From Sediminibacterium sp. (lineage in GTDB: Bacteria > Bacteroidota > Bacteroidia > Chitinophagales > Chitinophagaceae), in NCBI GenBank assembly GCA_017537025.1, contig JAFWCB010000008.1:636022-700021 (forward strand): a stretch of DNA of 64,000 bases. The letters run 5' to 3'. The translations under genes were made by a program, and so were the position numbers. The notes below the pieces were generated by a model. That model did no database searches. It saw only the letters and a list, made by a program, of their open reading frames with translations, and was not told the origin of the DNA. Below are positions 52,646 through 61,441 of the stretch, piece by piece. Every line of letters begins with the position of its first letter. The first letter of the stretch is position 1.

Positions 52646-52724
52646 GATAAATACCGTGAAAATAGATTTGAGTTTAGGTACTTGTACTCAAGAAACTTCA
52701 CCTACTAATTATTTCTTTGCAATT

Positions 52725-53087
52725 ATGCAAAAACAAAGTATAGTAGGTCAGAAGTCATTCGATTTTTCAAAACGAATAATTTTATTTCACTTGTCTACAT
52801 TGAAAAAGTACCCCTCAATGTATCCGTTATCTACGCAATTGCTCAAATCAGGAACCTCAATCGGCGCCAATATTGAAGAAGGTCTTGCTGGGTATTCTGA
52901 TAGAGATCTAATGTCAAAATTTGGTATTGCATTAAAAGAGGCAAGAGAGGCCAAATATTGGCTAAGACTGTTTCGAGAAACATTAACTTTGAATGAGCAG
53001 GAAGTTAATGAATTGATATATCTAGTAACAGAGATAATTAAAATAGTCACAGCTATTCTTAAAACGATGAAACAAAGAGCAAAATAA
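52725..53087 (+). CDS. Four-helix bundle protein (S23/IVS-encoded family)
   Basis: A 120-residue four-helix bundle protein of the family first found in rRNA intervening sequences. SFDFSKRIILFHLSTLKK, PLSTQLLKSGTSIGANIEEGL and ALKEAREAKYWLRLFRETL are diagnostic. The function is unclear; relatives include the diversity-generating accessory protein Avd, but no reverse transcriptase is present. ATG 52725 was chosen for the family start. It is bracketed by repeats, suggesting mobility. Confidence 0.88.
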   Translation: MQKQSIVGQKSFDFSKRIILFHLSTLKKYPSMYPLSTQLLKSGTSIGANIEEGLAGYSDRDLMSKFGIALKEAREAKYWLRLFRETLTLNEQEVNELIYLVTEIIKIVTAILKTMKQRAK

Positions 53088-53163
53088 CACTACACGTCAT
53101 ACACTATGTACTACACACTAATCACTATACACTATCCACTACACACTACACACTACACACTAT
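53087..53163. repeat. CACTA repeat tract (reverse AGTGNNT)
   Basis: CTACACACTAATCACTATAC-type units with a 7-base period fill the gap between the four-helix bundle gene and deoC, ending at the deoC start codon. Confidence 0.7.
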
Positions 53164-53887
53164 GCACTCTATCATAGATCATACACTTCTCAAGCAAACA
53201 CTCCTATTACAGGAAGTAGAAAAACTCTGTCAAGAAGCTATGGAGTACGGTTTTTACTCAGTTTGTGTACCGCCAAATTTTGTAAAGAAAGCGAAAGAGT
53301 TTACTGCCGGGTCGGAGGTGAAAGTGGCTACTGTTATAGGCTTTCCTTTTGGGTATAGTGCGGTGGAAGCGAAATTGGCGGAGATTGTTTTGGCGATGGT
53401 AGATGGGGTAGATGAGCTTGATGTGGTAGCTAATATTAGTGCTATCAAAAATGGCGATTGGGTATATCTGGCAAATGAATTGAACCATATCATGCCGGTA
53501 ATAAAATCCAAAAACAAAATCATTAAAGTAATCATTGAGAGTGGGGTATTAACAGATGATGAGATCATTAAATGTTGCGAATTATATGGAGTAGCAGGAA
53601 TAGATTATCTAAAAACTTCTACCGGATATGCAGATAAGGGCGCTTCAATTGAAGCTGTAAAATTATTTCGGTTGCATTTACCGGAAGCAGTTCAAATTAA
53701 AGCTTCAGGTGGTATTCGGGACTATGCTTTCGCAAAAGCCTTGGTAGATGCCGGTGCTACAAGATTGGGATGCAGTGCCAGTGTGGCTATTGTAAGCCAG
53801 TCTGAGAGTCGGGAAGTCCGGGAGTCCGTGAGCCAGACTGAAAATGAAGTAGTGGACTTGCTTTCGAACTACAGATTGGTTACTTAG
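53162..53887 (+). CDS. deoC: Deoxyribose-phosphate aldolase
   Basis: Cleaves 2-deoxyribose-5-phosphate to glyceraldehyde-3-phosphate and acetaldehyde. IDHTLLKQTLL at the start, VCVPPNFVKKA, VIGFPFGYS, and the Schiff-base Lys in DYLKTSTGYADKGA; phosphate binding in KASGGIRDY. It has 241 residues; the last ~25 (SQSESREVRESVSQTENE) are encoded by GAGTCCG-type repeats and look like a recent extension of a core near 215. Confidence 0.93.
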   Translation: MHSIIDHTLLKQTLLLQEVEKLCQEAMEYGFYSVCVPPNFVKKAKEFTAGSEVKVATVIGFPFGYSAVEAKLAEIVLAMVDGVDELDVVANISAIKNGDWVYLANELNHIMPVIKSKNKIIKVIIESGVLTDDEIIKCCELYGVAGIDYLKTSTGYADKGASIEAVKLFRLHLPEAVQIKASGGIRDYAFAKALVDAGATRLGCSASVAIVSQSESREVRESVSQTENEVVDLLSNYRLVT

Positions 53888-53912
53888 TATTGAAATATGT
53901 AACTTTATAATT

Positions 53913-54329
53913 ATGAAATTTTTACTTTACATAATCTTTATTTTTCTTAGCCAATCTGTTTTATCTAATGATTCTATCATCGTAAAGAAAGATCCGAGAT
54001 TAGATATACTTACTGCTAAGCAAGCGCAGATCAATAAGCGTACGGCAATGATGACGAGTGGTGGACAGTACAAAGGCTTCCGCATTCAAGTAGTAAGTAC
54101 AACTAGCCGGGATAATGCCAATGCCATCAAAGCAGATTTATTGAATCGCTTTCCCGATCAAAAATCATACTTACTGTTTCAGGCGCCTAATTTTAAAGTG
54201 CGAATTGGTAATTTCTTAAAAAAAGAAGAAGCAGAAGCATATCGAAAAAAATTGAATCGCTATTTTCCGCAAGGCTTATATATTGTTGAAGATGCTATAG
54301 AATATACGCCGAAGGAGGAGGAGCTTTGA
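53913..54329 (+). CDS. SPOR-domain protein
   Basis: A 138-residue exported protein with a signal peptide (LLYIIFIFLSQSVLS). It has a C-terminal SPOR domain (GFRIQVVSTTSRDNANAIKAD, PNFKVRIGNFLKKEEAEAY), which binds peptidoglycan lacking stem peptides at division sites. The end EYTPKEEEL borders a repeat tract. Confidence 0.85.
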   Translation: MKFLLYIIFIFLSQSVLSNDSIIVKKDPRLDILTAKQAQINKRTAMMTSGGQYKGFRIQVVSTTSRDNANAIKADLLNRFPDQKSYLLFQAPNFKVRIGNFLKKEEAEAYRKKLNRYFPQGLYIVEDAIEYTPKEEEL

Positions 54330-54425
54330 AGTGAGTAGTGTACAGTGAGTAGTGTGTAGTGGTTAGTGTATATTTTCTTCTTTACTACCCACCATCCACT
54401 AACCACTATGCACTATACACTTACC
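54330..54425. repeat. Paired inverted AGTGNNT repeat tracts
   Basis: Forward AGTAGTGTACAGTG-type units (54332-54366) face reverse CACTAACCACTATG-type units (54395-54424). They could fold into a long imperfect hairpin between the SPOR gene and the amidohydrolase. Confidence 0.65.
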
Positions 54426-54457
54426 TTGCTTCAATAACTAGTTACCTAAATCAATTT

Positions 54458-55633
54458 ATGTTAGATCAAAAAATAAAATCATTAGCCAAACAATACGCAC
54501 CTGAACTTATTCAGGTAAGAAGATATTTACATACTCATCCTGAATTGAGTTATCAGGAATACGAAACAGCAAAATATGTTCAATCGAAACTTACCGAATT
54601 AGGTATTGCCTTTGAAGAGAAAGCTAATACGGGTATGCTGGCAGTTTTAAAGGGCAAGAATCCTGATAGTAGAGTTATTGCACTTCGTGCAGATATGGAT
54701 GCATTGCCTATTCAAGAAGAAAATGAAGTGCCATATAAGTCAGTAAATGCAGGGGTAATGCATGCTTGCGGCCATGATGTACATACAACTATTTTGTTAG
54801 GAGCCGCACGAATATTGAATGAAACCAAAGATGACTGGGAGGGTACTATCAAATTATTATTTCAACCCGGTGAAGAAAGAAACCCGGGCGGTGCCAGTTA
54901 TATGATTAGAGATGGGGTGCTCGATAATCCACGGCCTACCGGTATCGTTGGTTTGCATGTACATCCCGGATTAGATATCGGAAAACTTAGTTTTAGAAAA
55001 GGAAGGGTAATGGCTAGTGCCGATGAGATATATATTACGATTCGCAGTAAAGGCGGACATGCAGCTGCACCACAACTTACCGCAGATACAATTTTAATTG
55101 CATCTACATTAATTGTGAGTTTGCAACAAATTATTTCTAGAAATAATACACCTACCTCTCCCTCTGTATTGTCTATTTGTTCTTTTCAAGGTGGCAATAC
55201 TACCAATGTAATTCCGAGTGAAGTAAAATTGATGGGTACCTTTAGGGCAATGGATGAAGCCTGGCGTTTTAAAGCGCATGAACTTATTCGTAAGCAAGCA
55301 GTTGGGCTTGTAGAAAGTATGGGTGCAGAAATAGACCTACATATTGATATTGGTTACCCAACAGTAGATAATGATCCGGTTTTAACGGATGCGGCATGGA
55401 AGTTAGCGGATGATTATATGGGGAAAGAGAATGTATCTGAAACAGAATTGCGTATGGGTGCTGAGGATTTTGGATATTATACGCAAATAGTACCCGGTTG
55501 CTTTTTTAGATTAGGTGTTCGTAATGAAGCGGAGGGTATTATTCACCAAGTACATACACCAAAATTTGATATTGATGAAAATGCCATCGAAATCGGAGCC
55601 GGAATGATGGCATGGTTAGGGGTAAGTTTGTAA
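54458..55633 (+). CDS. M20D-family amidohydrolase
   Basis: A 391-residue zinc peptidase related to hippurate hydrolase and N-acyl-amino-acid deacetylases. Motifs are RRYLHTHPELSYQEYETA, the metal-binding HACGHDVHTT, FQPGEERNPGGA and MGAEDFGYYTQ. It has two domains, the second with the M20 dimerisation insert. The ATG at 54458 was chosen since upstream residues are repeat-encoded. The substrate is unknown. Confidence 0.92.
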   Translation: MLDQKIKSLAKQYAPELIQVRRYLHTHPELSYQEYETAKYVQSKLTELGIAFEEKANTGMLAVLKGKNPDSRVIALRADMDALPIQEENEVPYKSVNAGVMHACGHDVHTTILLGAARILNETKDDWEGTIKLLFQPGEERNPGGASYMIRDGVLDNPRPTGIVGLHVHPGLDIGKLSFRKGRVMASADEIYITIRSKGGHAAAPQLTADTILIASTLIVSLQQIISRNNTPTSPSVLSICSFQGGNTTNVIPSEVKLMGTFRAMDEAWRFKAHELIRKQAVGLVESMGAEIDLHIDIGYPTVDNDPVLTDAAWKLADDYMGKENVSETELRMGAEDFGYYTQIVPGCFFRLGVRNEAEGIIHQVHTPKFDIDENAIEIGAGMMAWLGVSL

Positions 55634-55640
55634 ACAATAT

Positions 55641-56105
55641 TTAATCCCCTTCCACTTCTATAAAGGTTATAAAAGAGTTTGTTTGCCTAACTAAGATTTT
55701 TAATTTGGTTATTTCTTCATCTTGTACTGGAGAATATATACTATTAAGATTACAGCCAAAATCAAATTCATTTAAATTATTTGAAATCACATAGTCAACA
55801 AAACCACCACCAAATTTTTTCCTTATCCTTGTTACTAGTGATATGCATTGTGCAGAAGTATAGTAAATTTCTGAGTTATCTTTAACCAGCCCTTCTTTTT
55901 TTAATATACTAAATATTGAGTCATTTGGTGAATAAATATCTGATACTTTAAATACGCCAAATTGCTTTTTGCCTGCAATATTTTTTGGGCTTAATAAATA
56001 TGCTAAAGCTTCGTTATTTTCTTCAACCTTTTTAAAGGTTCTGTTATCATAAAAGATAAAATAAAGAATCAAACAGATTGCAATAACAGTTAAAAGATAT
56101 TTCAT
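55641..56105 (-). CDS. Hypothetical membrane-anchored protein (154 aa)
   Basis: Starts MKYLLTVIAICLILYFIFYD, a single N-terminal membrane helix, followed by a soluble region with no recognised domain. It starts 4 bases after the stop of the lipoprotein gene, so the two form an operon. Base use is AT-rich and unlike the flanking M20 and malic enzyme genes. Confidence 0.7.
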   Translation of the reverse strand: MKYLLTVIAICLILYFIFYDNRTFKKVEENNEALAYLLSPKNIAGKKQFGVFKVSDIYSPNDSIFSILKKEGLVKDNSEIYYTSAQCISLVTRIRKKFGGGFVDYVISNNLNEFDFGCNLNSIYSPVQDEEITKLKILVRQTNSFITFIEVEGD

Positions 56106-56109
56106 TAGC

Positions 56110-57660
56110 TCAATTTGATGAGTGATTAATTGTACTATGTGCTTCTTTGATTTTTTGCTTTCGTTCTGCTGGTTTTTTACAAAATGCTTCTCTCGCTGCA
56201 TTATAAAGAGCAGATCCAGTTAAGCCACGGACTGTATGATTTGTTGGAAAAAAATTATCAATTATATGAGGTATATAGTCATAGTTTGGAGCATTGCTAG
56301 GTAAAGTAGCTCCGTTAGCTACAAAAAAATCTTTAACTGCTGTCTCAAGTGAAATATTACCATTTTTAATAGCATCTCCATATTGTTTATAAAAATGAAT
56401 CCCTGCAACGTTTGAAGGTATATCTTCATATGAAAAAGCAGACTCACTATTTTTTAAAAATTGAATAGCTTCACCATCCAATGTAGTTGAATAAGCTAGC
56501 CCAGGAAGATACTTTTCACTCAAGAAGGCTGTATAAAAAAAATGATGCATATCAATCCATCCTCGACTATAAGTATATAAATACCTATCAATTTTTTTCG
56601 AATTAGGGGCATCAATTATATTGTTATTTTGATCTCTAGCAAAAGACCTGTTTGCATCAAAATAATTTTTATGACTTTCTAGTTTTGCTTGAAAACTCAA
56701 GCTATAATAGTTAGGGACAGTAACTAATATTTTATTCATTTCTAAAATAATACTCGTTAAAGTGCCAAGCTGCCCCCATTTTGGTTCATAGACAGTGCTA
56801 GCGAGAGTTTCTAGAGGGTCTTCTTCAGTGCAATTACAGTTACAATCATATACAGGATCAACAGAAGGAGGATTTGGTGCCGCATATGAACTATTACTTG
56901 GTATTAAAGATTCATCCCACTGTATGTTTCCAAGAGCTGAGGGCGTAAAAATTATTGAGAGAGAACATTGTGTATTACTAATAGCTATACTCATATAGTC
57001 ATACGAAACATAATACCAGCATTCAAAACTAAATTGTACCCCATTTGATTTAGTAGCATCGTTACTTTTTAATGTTGCATTGCTAGATGTATTATTGACT
57101 TGATTAATTTTTTTCTCTAATGATTGAAAAATGCCTTCAAGAGAAACTTGTGTCAGCGTTTTAGCATCTCTATCTCCATAATATGGTAACTTAGTTTGTT
57201 TTGTTTTTCTATCAATAATTTTAAAATCGGCTTTGTTTATATCTTGTTGATAGGCAAGGATAATTGATTTGACTTTATTGGTACTATCGATAATTGGAGT
57301 GATAACGGTTTTTAATCCATTTTCATTTTTTAGTATCAATGAATAATTCCATTGAGCATAGCCGTATTTATCAACAATTTTGTTTATAAACTGCTTTTTT
57401 AAATCCTCCTCTTTTAAAAGGGTTAGAATTGTGTCAATTACATCATTTTTATTTATTGCAATTATGCTACTTGTATTATTAGATTGTATGAATCCTTCAG
57501 ATAAATCCGCATGTATTAATAAAGTTGATCGGGTAAAAAACCCTTTATTTTGGACATAAACTGAAGTTGTAATCTGAGTTTCTTTGCGGCAACTATTTAA
57601 GAAAATAGAAGAAGTAATAAATAAAAGTAAAATAGGTAAAATGTGGGTTTTTCTAGGCAT
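56110..57660 (-). CDS. Hypothetical lipoprotein (516 aa)
   Basis: A lipobox-like FLNSCRKE after a hydrophobic segment suggests an outer-membrane lipoprotein. No family was recognised. Middle residues hold a Cys-rich YDCNCNCTEEDP loop; the C-terminal half contains an aromatic-rich stretch (RGWIDMHHFFYTAFL) and ends with basic residues. It is co-directional with the short membrane protein at 55641. Confidence 0.7.
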   Translation of the reverse strand: MPRKTHILPILLLFITSSIFLNSCRKETQITTSVYVQNKGFFTRSTLLIHADLSEGFIQSNNTSSIIAINKNDVIDTILTLLKEEDLKKQFINKIVDKYGYAQWNYSLILKNENGLKTVITPIIDSTNKVKSIILAYQQDINKADFKIIDRKTKQTKLPYYGDRDAKTLTQVSLEGIFQSLEKKINQVNNTSSNATLKSNDATKSNGVQFSFECWYYVSYDYMSIAISNTQCSLSIIFTPSALGNIQWDESLIPSNSSYAAPNPPSVDPVYDCNCNCTEEDPLETLASTVYEPKWGQLGTLTSIILEMNKILVTVPNYYSLSFQAKLESHKNYFDANRSFARDQNNNIIDAPNSKKIDRYLYTYSRGWIDMHHFFYTAFLSEKYLPGLAYSTTLDGEAIQFLKNSESAFSYEDIPSNVAGIHFYKQYGDAIKNGNISLETAVKDFFVANGATLPSNAPNYDYIPHIIDNFFPTNHTVRGLTGSALYNAAREAFCKKPAERKQKIKEAHSTINHSSN

Positions 57661-57818
57661 AAATGATATTTTAATAAAATTAAAAATATTTTATTTTTTC
57701 AGTCCACTGTTGGTTAATTTAATTGAAATTTAATTTTGTATTGAATCCCACTTTTTTCCAAGTAGTTAAAAATCAACCATTTAAATCGTCTGCGATATAA
57801 TTTGTATTTTGCACCCCT

Positions 57819-60158
57819 ATGTCGAAGCAAAAGAACCTAAGGCGCGAACAAGCACTGGAATATCATGCTAATGGTCGGCCGGGAAAAATAGAAGTAGTTC
57901 CTACTAAAGAAGCTAAAACACAACGCGATTTATCGTTGGCATATAGTCCGGGTGTTGCTGAGCCTTGCAAAGAGATTCACAATAATATAGAAGATGTTTA
58001 TAAATATACAGCTAAAGGAAATTTAGTTGCTGTAATTAGTAATGGTACCGCTGTTTTAGGTTTGGGTGATATTGGTCCGGAAGCTAGTAAGCCTGTTATG
58101 GAAGGTAAGGGGGTACTGTTTAAGATTTTTGCAGACATTGATGTTTTTGATATTGAGATCAACGAAAAAGATCCGGAGAAATTTGTTCAAATTGTAAAAG
58201 CACTCGAGCCCACTTTCGGTGGTATTAATTTAGAAGATATTAAAGCACCGGAGTGTTTTTATATCGAACAACAGCTCAAAGAGCAAATGAATATTCCGGT
58301 CATGCACGATGATCAGCATGGTACTGCTATCATCAGCAGTGCTGCGTTACTCAATGCTTTGGAATTACAAAAGAAAAAAATTGAACGGGTTCGTTTTGTA
58401 GTGAATGGGGCAGGCGCCGCTGCCATGGCTTGTATACAATTATATGTTGCCCTTGGCGCGAAATACGAAAACTTTATTTTGTTTGATAAAGACGGAGTAC
58501 TACATGAAGGGCGAACTGATCTAGGCCCTATTCGTTCCAAGTTTGCTGTAAAGAAAAATGATTGGACATTAGCTAAAGCCATGAAAGATGCTGATGTTTT
58601 TTTAGGGTTGAGTGTGGGGAACGTAGTTACCCAGGATATGATAAAATCTATGGCAAAAAATCCTGTTGTTTTTGCTATGGCCAATCCCGATCCGGAAATC
58701 ACCTATGAAGATGCTATCGCAGTTCGCAAAGATATTATCATGGCTACCGGGCGTACTGATTATCCGAATCAGGTAAATAATGTGTTAGGTTTTCCATATA
58801 TATTCAGAGGTGCATTAGATGTGCGAGCGAAACAAATTAATGAAGCCATGAAACTGGCTGCTGTAAGAGCTTTGGCAGAATTAGCCAAAACAGCAGTACC
58901 CGATATTGTGAATATGGCCTATAATCAAAACAATATGGTTTTTGGGCCGGAATATATCATCCCAAAACCTGTTGATCCACGGTTGTTAGCAACAGTAGCC
59001 CCGGCAGTTGCAAAGGCGGCTATAGAAAGTGGCGTTGCACAAAAGCAAATTACCAATTGGGATGGATATGTTGTAGAACTCAATAAAAGATTAGGGTTAG
59101 ATAATCAGCTTATACGTGTTATTGGTAATAAAGCACGAAGAGATCCTAAGCGCCTTGTATTTGCTGAAGCTGATAATCAGAAAATATTAAAAGCTGCTAG
59201 TATTATTTATGATGAAGGTATTGCCTACCCTATTTTATTGGGTGAACCGGATAAGATAAATCGTATTGCCGAGAAGAATAATATCGATCTCACGGATATT
59301 CCAATTATTGATCCCCGCAGTGATGAAATGGAAGAGCGCCGAGAATTTTATGGCGAGCTTTTCTTTAAAAAGCGCCAGCGTAAAGGTTCTAACCATTATG
59401 AGAGTATTAAGATCATGAAAGATCGGAATCATTTTGGTTGTATGATGGTAGAAACAGGAGATGCAGATGCTATGTTGTCGGGGCTTACAAAAAATTATGC
59501 AGAAGCTATTCGTCCGGCTTTACAGATAATTGGAACAGAAGAAGGGGTGAAAAAAATTGCGGGCATGTATTTATTGCTCACTAAGAAAGGGCCTCTGTTT
59601 TTGGCGGATACCACGGTTAACTTCAACCCAACTGCTGAAGAACTGGCTGATATTACGATGATGGTGGCTAAAGAAGTACGTAACTTCAATTTAACCCCTC
59701 GTATAGCCATGCTAAGCTATAGTAACTTTGGAAGTAGCGATTCACCCGAAGCGCGATTAGTAGCCGAGGCAACGCGGATTTTAAAGCAAAGAAACCCTTC
59801 TTTGATTGTGGATGGTGAAATGCAAGGCATGTTGGCTTTTAATAAAGAAATATTAAGAGATAATTACCCTTTCAGTGAATTAGTTAATGAAGATGTTAAT
59901 GTTTTGATGTTTCCTAACTTAACTTCCGGTAATGTAACTTACAATCTATTAAAAGAAGTAGGTGGTGCCGATGCTATTGGTCCCATTTTATTAGGACTGA
60001 AAAAACCGGTTCACGTATTACAATTAGGAAGTACGGTAAGAAGTATTATTAATATGGCATTAGTTGCGGTTGTGGATGCGCAGTTGAAATCAAAAGTTGA
60101 TACTGCCGAAGTAGTGAAACGAAGTGCTTGGTGGAAAAGAAGGAAGGCGAGTAAGTAG
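57819..60158 (+). CDS. maeB: NADP-dependent malic enzyme with phosphotransacetylase-like domain
   Basis: Oxidative decarboxylation of malate to pyruvate. 779 residues: an N-terminal malic domain ([25 protein letters not shown]), an NAD(P)-binding domain ([16 protein letters not shown]), then from about residue 440 a PTA-like C-terminal domain ([33 protein letters not shown]) that is regulatory in MaeB. TATTTTG shortly upstream of the start may be the -7 element. Confidence 0.95.
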   Translation: MSKQKNLRREQALEYHANGRPGKIEVVPTKEAKTQRDLSLAYSPGVAEPCKEIHNNIEDVYKYTAKGNLVAVISNGTAVLGLGDIGPEASKPVMEGKGVLFKIFADIDVFDIEINEKDPEKFVQIVKALEPTFGGINLEDIKAPECFYIEQQLKEQMNIPVMHDDQHGTAIISSAALLNALELQKKKIERVRFVVNGAGAAAMACIQLYVALGAKYENFILFDKDGVLHEGRTDLGPIRSKFAVKKNDWTLAKAMKDADVFLGLSVGNVVTQDMIKSMAKNPVVFAMANPDPEITYEDAIAVRKDIIMATGRTDYPNQVNNVLGFPYIFRGALDVRAKQINEAMKLAAVRALAELAKTAVPDIVNMAYNQNNMVFGPEYIIPKPVDPRLLATVAPAVAKAAIESGVAQKQITNWDGYVVELNKRLGLDNQLIRVIGNKARRDPKRLVFAEADNQKILKAASIIYDEGIAYPILLGEPDKINRIAEKNNIDLTDIPIIDPRSDEMEERREFYGELFFKKRQRKGSNHYESIKIMKDRNHFGCMMVETGDADAMLSGLTKNYAEAIRPALQIIGTEEGVKKIAGMYLLLTKKGPLFLADTTVNFNPTAEELADITMMVAKEVRNFNLTPRIAMLSYSNFGSSDSPEARLVAEATRILKQRNPSLIVDGEMQGMLAFNKEILRDNYPFSELVNEDVNVLMFPNLTSGNVTYNLLKEVGGADAIGPILLGLKKPVHVLQLGSTVRSIINMALVAVVDAQLKSKVDTAEVVKRSAWWKRRKASK

Positions 60159-60163
60159 CATAA

Positions 60164-60189
60164 TGTCACGCTGAGCTTGTCGAAGCGTG
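60164..60189. repeat. REP-like hairpin element, copy B
   Basis: TGTCACGCTGAGCTTGTCGA then AGCGTG. CACGCT and AGCGTG form the stem. Compared with copy A (44692) the stem bases differ in a compensated way (G-C in place of C-G), which supports selection on the hairpin. It lies between maeB and the MlaE-like gene. Confidence 0.65.
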
Positions 60190-60203
60190 TAGAATATATA
60201 AAT

Positions 60204-60941
60204 ATGAATTTCTTTACGCATTTTGGAGCTTATTTGTTGATGCTTAAGGGCATGTTTACCAAGCCTGAGAACTGGCGCATGTATTGGAAAGAATTCATGC
60301 ATCAGTGTGTTGAAATTGGAATAGGAGCTTTACCCATTGTAGTCATCATTTCTTTATTTCTTGGAGCAGTAACTACCGTGCAAACGGCCTATCAATTAGT
60401 GAGTCCGTTGGTGCCTACATCTACCATTGCGCAAATTGTTCGCGATAGCATGATCTTAGAATTATCTCCCACTGTAGTGAGTATTGTATTAGCCGGTGTT
60501 GTTGGGAGTAAAATAGCCAGTGAATTGGGTAATATGCGTATCAGTGAACAAATTGATGCGTTGGAGATCATGGGTATTAATACTAAAAGTTATTTATTAC
60601 TTCCTAAAATATTGGGTGCCTTGGTTGTTATCCCTTGTTTAATTGTAATTTCTGCTGTTTTAGGTATTTGGGGAGGAAGAACAGCTGGTGATCTTGCAGG
60701 TATTTTACCAACAGATATTTTTGATGTGGGTTTGCGCCAGAACCTGAATATGTACAATATCAATTTTGCACTTTACAAAGCGTATACTTTCGCATTTATT
60801 GTAAGTAGTGTGCCTGCCTATTATGGCTATCATGTAAAAGGTGGCGCCTTGGAAATCGGAAGAGCAAGTACCAGTGCGGTAGTATTAAGTTGTATCTTGA
60901 TTTTGTTTGCTGATTATTTATTAGCAGCGCTATTACTCTAA
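60204..60941 (+). CDS. MlaE-like lipid ABC transporter permease
   Basis: A 245-residue inner-membrane permease of the MlaE/YrbE family, which moves phospholipids between membranes. Five or six hydrophobic helices; LSPTVVSIVLAGVVGSKIASELG and ISEQIDALEIMGI are diagnostic. The ATG at 60204 was preferred. The cognate ATPase-like gene is at 44694; no MCE-domain (MlaD) gene is nearby. Confidence 0.92.
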   Translation: MNFFTHFGAYLLMLKGMFTKPENWRMYWKEFMHQCVEIGIGALPIVVIISLFLGAVTTVQTAYQLVSPLVPTSTIAQIVRDSMILELSPTVVSIVLAGVVGSKIASELGNMRISEQIDALEIMGINTKSYLLLPKILGALVVIPCLIVISAVLGIWGGRTAGDLAGILPTDIFDVGLRQNLNMYNINFALYKAYTFAFIVSSVPAYYGYHVKGGALEIGRASTSAVVLSCILILFADYLLAALLL

Positions 60942-60950
60942 AATCATTTT

Positions 60951-61433
60951 ATGAATCCTCATTTTAACAGTTTTCAAAAAACAATCACGAACCCTATTCA
61001 ATTTGCTTTTTTTAAACTGGTAAAATTACCTGCTTCCTGGGTTGCCGGGTTACGGATAAAAACGATGGATGCCGAAACTGCTATCGTTACCGTGAAGCAT
61101 GGATGGATCAATCAGAACCCCTTTAAGTCGATGTATTTTGCCGTACAATCTATGGCTGCTGAAATGAGTACGGGTTTATTTGCAGTTGGACAAACCTATA
61201 AGCGAACACCTGCTGTAAGTATGTTGGTAGTGGGTATTGAAGGAAAATTTTTCAAAAAAGCAACCGGATTGATTTCATTTACCTGTAATGATGGTAAAAT
61301 GGTAGAAGAAGCTATCGAAAAAACAATAGTAACAAAAGAGGGTCAAACTGTAGTGTGCACTTCTGTGGGCACCAATGAAAATGGTGAGCGTGTTTCGGAG
61401 TTTACGCTTACCTGGAGTTTTAAAGCGAAATAA
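60951..61433 (+). CDS. DUF4442 hotdog-fold protein
   Basis: A 160-residue protein of the DUF4442 family with a hotdog thioesterase-like fold: VAGLRIKTMDAETAIVTVKH, NPFKSMYFAVQSMAAEMSTG. It is 9 bases after the permease gene and 8 before the beta-CASP gene, so the three may be co-transcribed. Thioesterase activity is not established. Confidence 0.8.
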   Translation: MNPHFNSFQKTITNPIQFAFFKLVKLPASWVAGLRIKTMDAETAIVTVKHGWINQNPFKSMYFAVQSMAAEMSTGLFAVGQTYKRTPAVSMLVVGIEGKFFKKATGLISFTCNDGKMVEEAIEKTIVTKEGQTVVCTSVGTNENGERVSEFTLTWSFKAK

Positions 61434-61441
61434 AAAATAGT

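Noticed and set aside
52725-53087. Diversity-generating retroelement accessory (Avd)
   Set aside because: The fold family fits, but no reverse transcriptase, template repeat or variable repeat was seen nearby.
52603-54425. CRISPR array in the CACTA/AGTG tracts
   Set aside because: The units are 7 bases without spacers of constant length, and no cas genes are present.
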